Below are positions 63,974 through 64,000 of a stretch of 64,000 bases of DNA, one piece after another; positions within the stretch are counted from its first letter, which is position 1; every line of letters begins with the position of its first letter. The notes under the pieces were generated by a model. The model searched no databases, was not told where the DNA came from, and was given only the letters and a program-made list of their open reading frames with translations. Source of the stretch: Candidatus Sulfurimonas marisnigri (GTDB lineage: Bacteria > Campylobacterota > Campylobacteria > Campylobacterales > Sulfurimonadaceae); contig NZ_CP054493.1 in assembly GCF_015265475.1 (NCBI RefSeq), positions 1,364,001 to 1,428,000 of the forward strand, given 5' to 3'. Made by a program: the position numbers and the translations under genes.

Positions 63974-64000
63974 CTATGCGGCATAACCCGCCTTTAGTTT
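63974..64000 (-). CDS. fdhA: probable end of formate dehydrogenase alpha subunit, partial
   Basis: Only eight codons and a TAG stop are present (KLKAGYAA). The frame ends 21 bases before fdhB, exactly where the catalytic selenocysteine/cysteine molybdoprotein gene would be in an fdhABC operon. The assignment rests on position alone; the residues carry no diagnostic motif. Confidence 0.4.
   Translation of the reverse strand, partial: KLKAGYAA

Overview
The window is a contiguous piece of an AT-rich bacterial chromosome, most likely from a Campylobacterota (epsilonproteobacterial) organism close to Sulfurimonas/Sulfuricurvum. The assignment is an inference from gene content: a short epsilon-type RecO, a cheX-like/fliN/fliO-like flagellar block, the carboxynorspermidine polyamine route (nspC plus a saccharopine-dehydrogenase-like partner), a c-di-GMP enzyme with a haem-type sensor, rpoN, a WtpABC-type oxyanion transporter, and promoters with a good -10 but usually a poor -35. 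About 60 protein genes, three tRNAs, and a few regulatory sites and hairpins can be supported. I see no insertion sequence, prophage, CRISPR array or rRNA, and no gene-free stretch longer than 300 bases once the tRNAs are counted.

Layout. 1-10,300 is one long leftward series: S4-domain RNA-binding protein, trpD, tsaE, lptB, rpoN, a TIGR02757 protein, a CoA-binding protein, ilvA, a WD40/helical-repeat protein, ilvB and the start of ilvN. 10,300-18,300 holds a haem-sensor GGDEF/EAL protein, a YgiQ radical SAM protein, an acyl-CoA synthetase coupled to a FliL-like protein, a PH-like membrane protein and a Mn-dependent pyrophosphatase. 18,300-27,000 has a CZB chemoreceptor, a SPASM radical SAM protein, an ADP-ribosylglycohydrolase, an AEC carrier, uvrA and a TSUP carrier. 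27,100-28,800 is a rightward flagellar block. 28,800-34,150 runs leftward with a nuclease-fold-like protein, dus, a membrane protein, dksA, rlmH, thiE and accD. 34,280-40,120 is gltBD, with gltD interrupted by a one-base frameshift in an A7 tract. 40,280-50,430 contains recO, an exported Tpx, a methyltransferase, a second GGDEF/EAL protein, the polyamine cluster with an HDOD protein, an MFS-acyltransferase fusion and a DUF695/RraB-like protein. 50,500-54,330 is a porin behind a Fur-like box, then an FMN-binding protein, two small membrane proteins and a convergent apbE. 54,330-55,810 has ribBA and a tRNA operon (fMet-Gln-fMet).

From 55,858 to the right edge, a leftward cluster appears devoted to a molybdenum/tungsten formate dehydrogenase: the end of a probable catalytic subunit, iron-sulfur and cytochrome b subunits, fdhD, an unrecognised small protein built from a tandem duplication, a single-domain ModE, a degenerate cysteine desulfurase, moeA and wtpA-wtpC-wtpB. 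The genes from fdhD to moeA overlap by 8-17 bases, suggesting coupled translation. This cluster holds the best candidates for undescribed biology: the duplicated-domain protein and the degenerate NifS-like protein, both at a place where a sulfur relay or metal sensing would be useful.

At a larger scale, the 10-base palindrome CTACATGTAG occurs eight times by my reading, far above chance. One copy forms an arm of the hairpin downstream of gltD. All identifications come from reading the sequence; no database search was possible.
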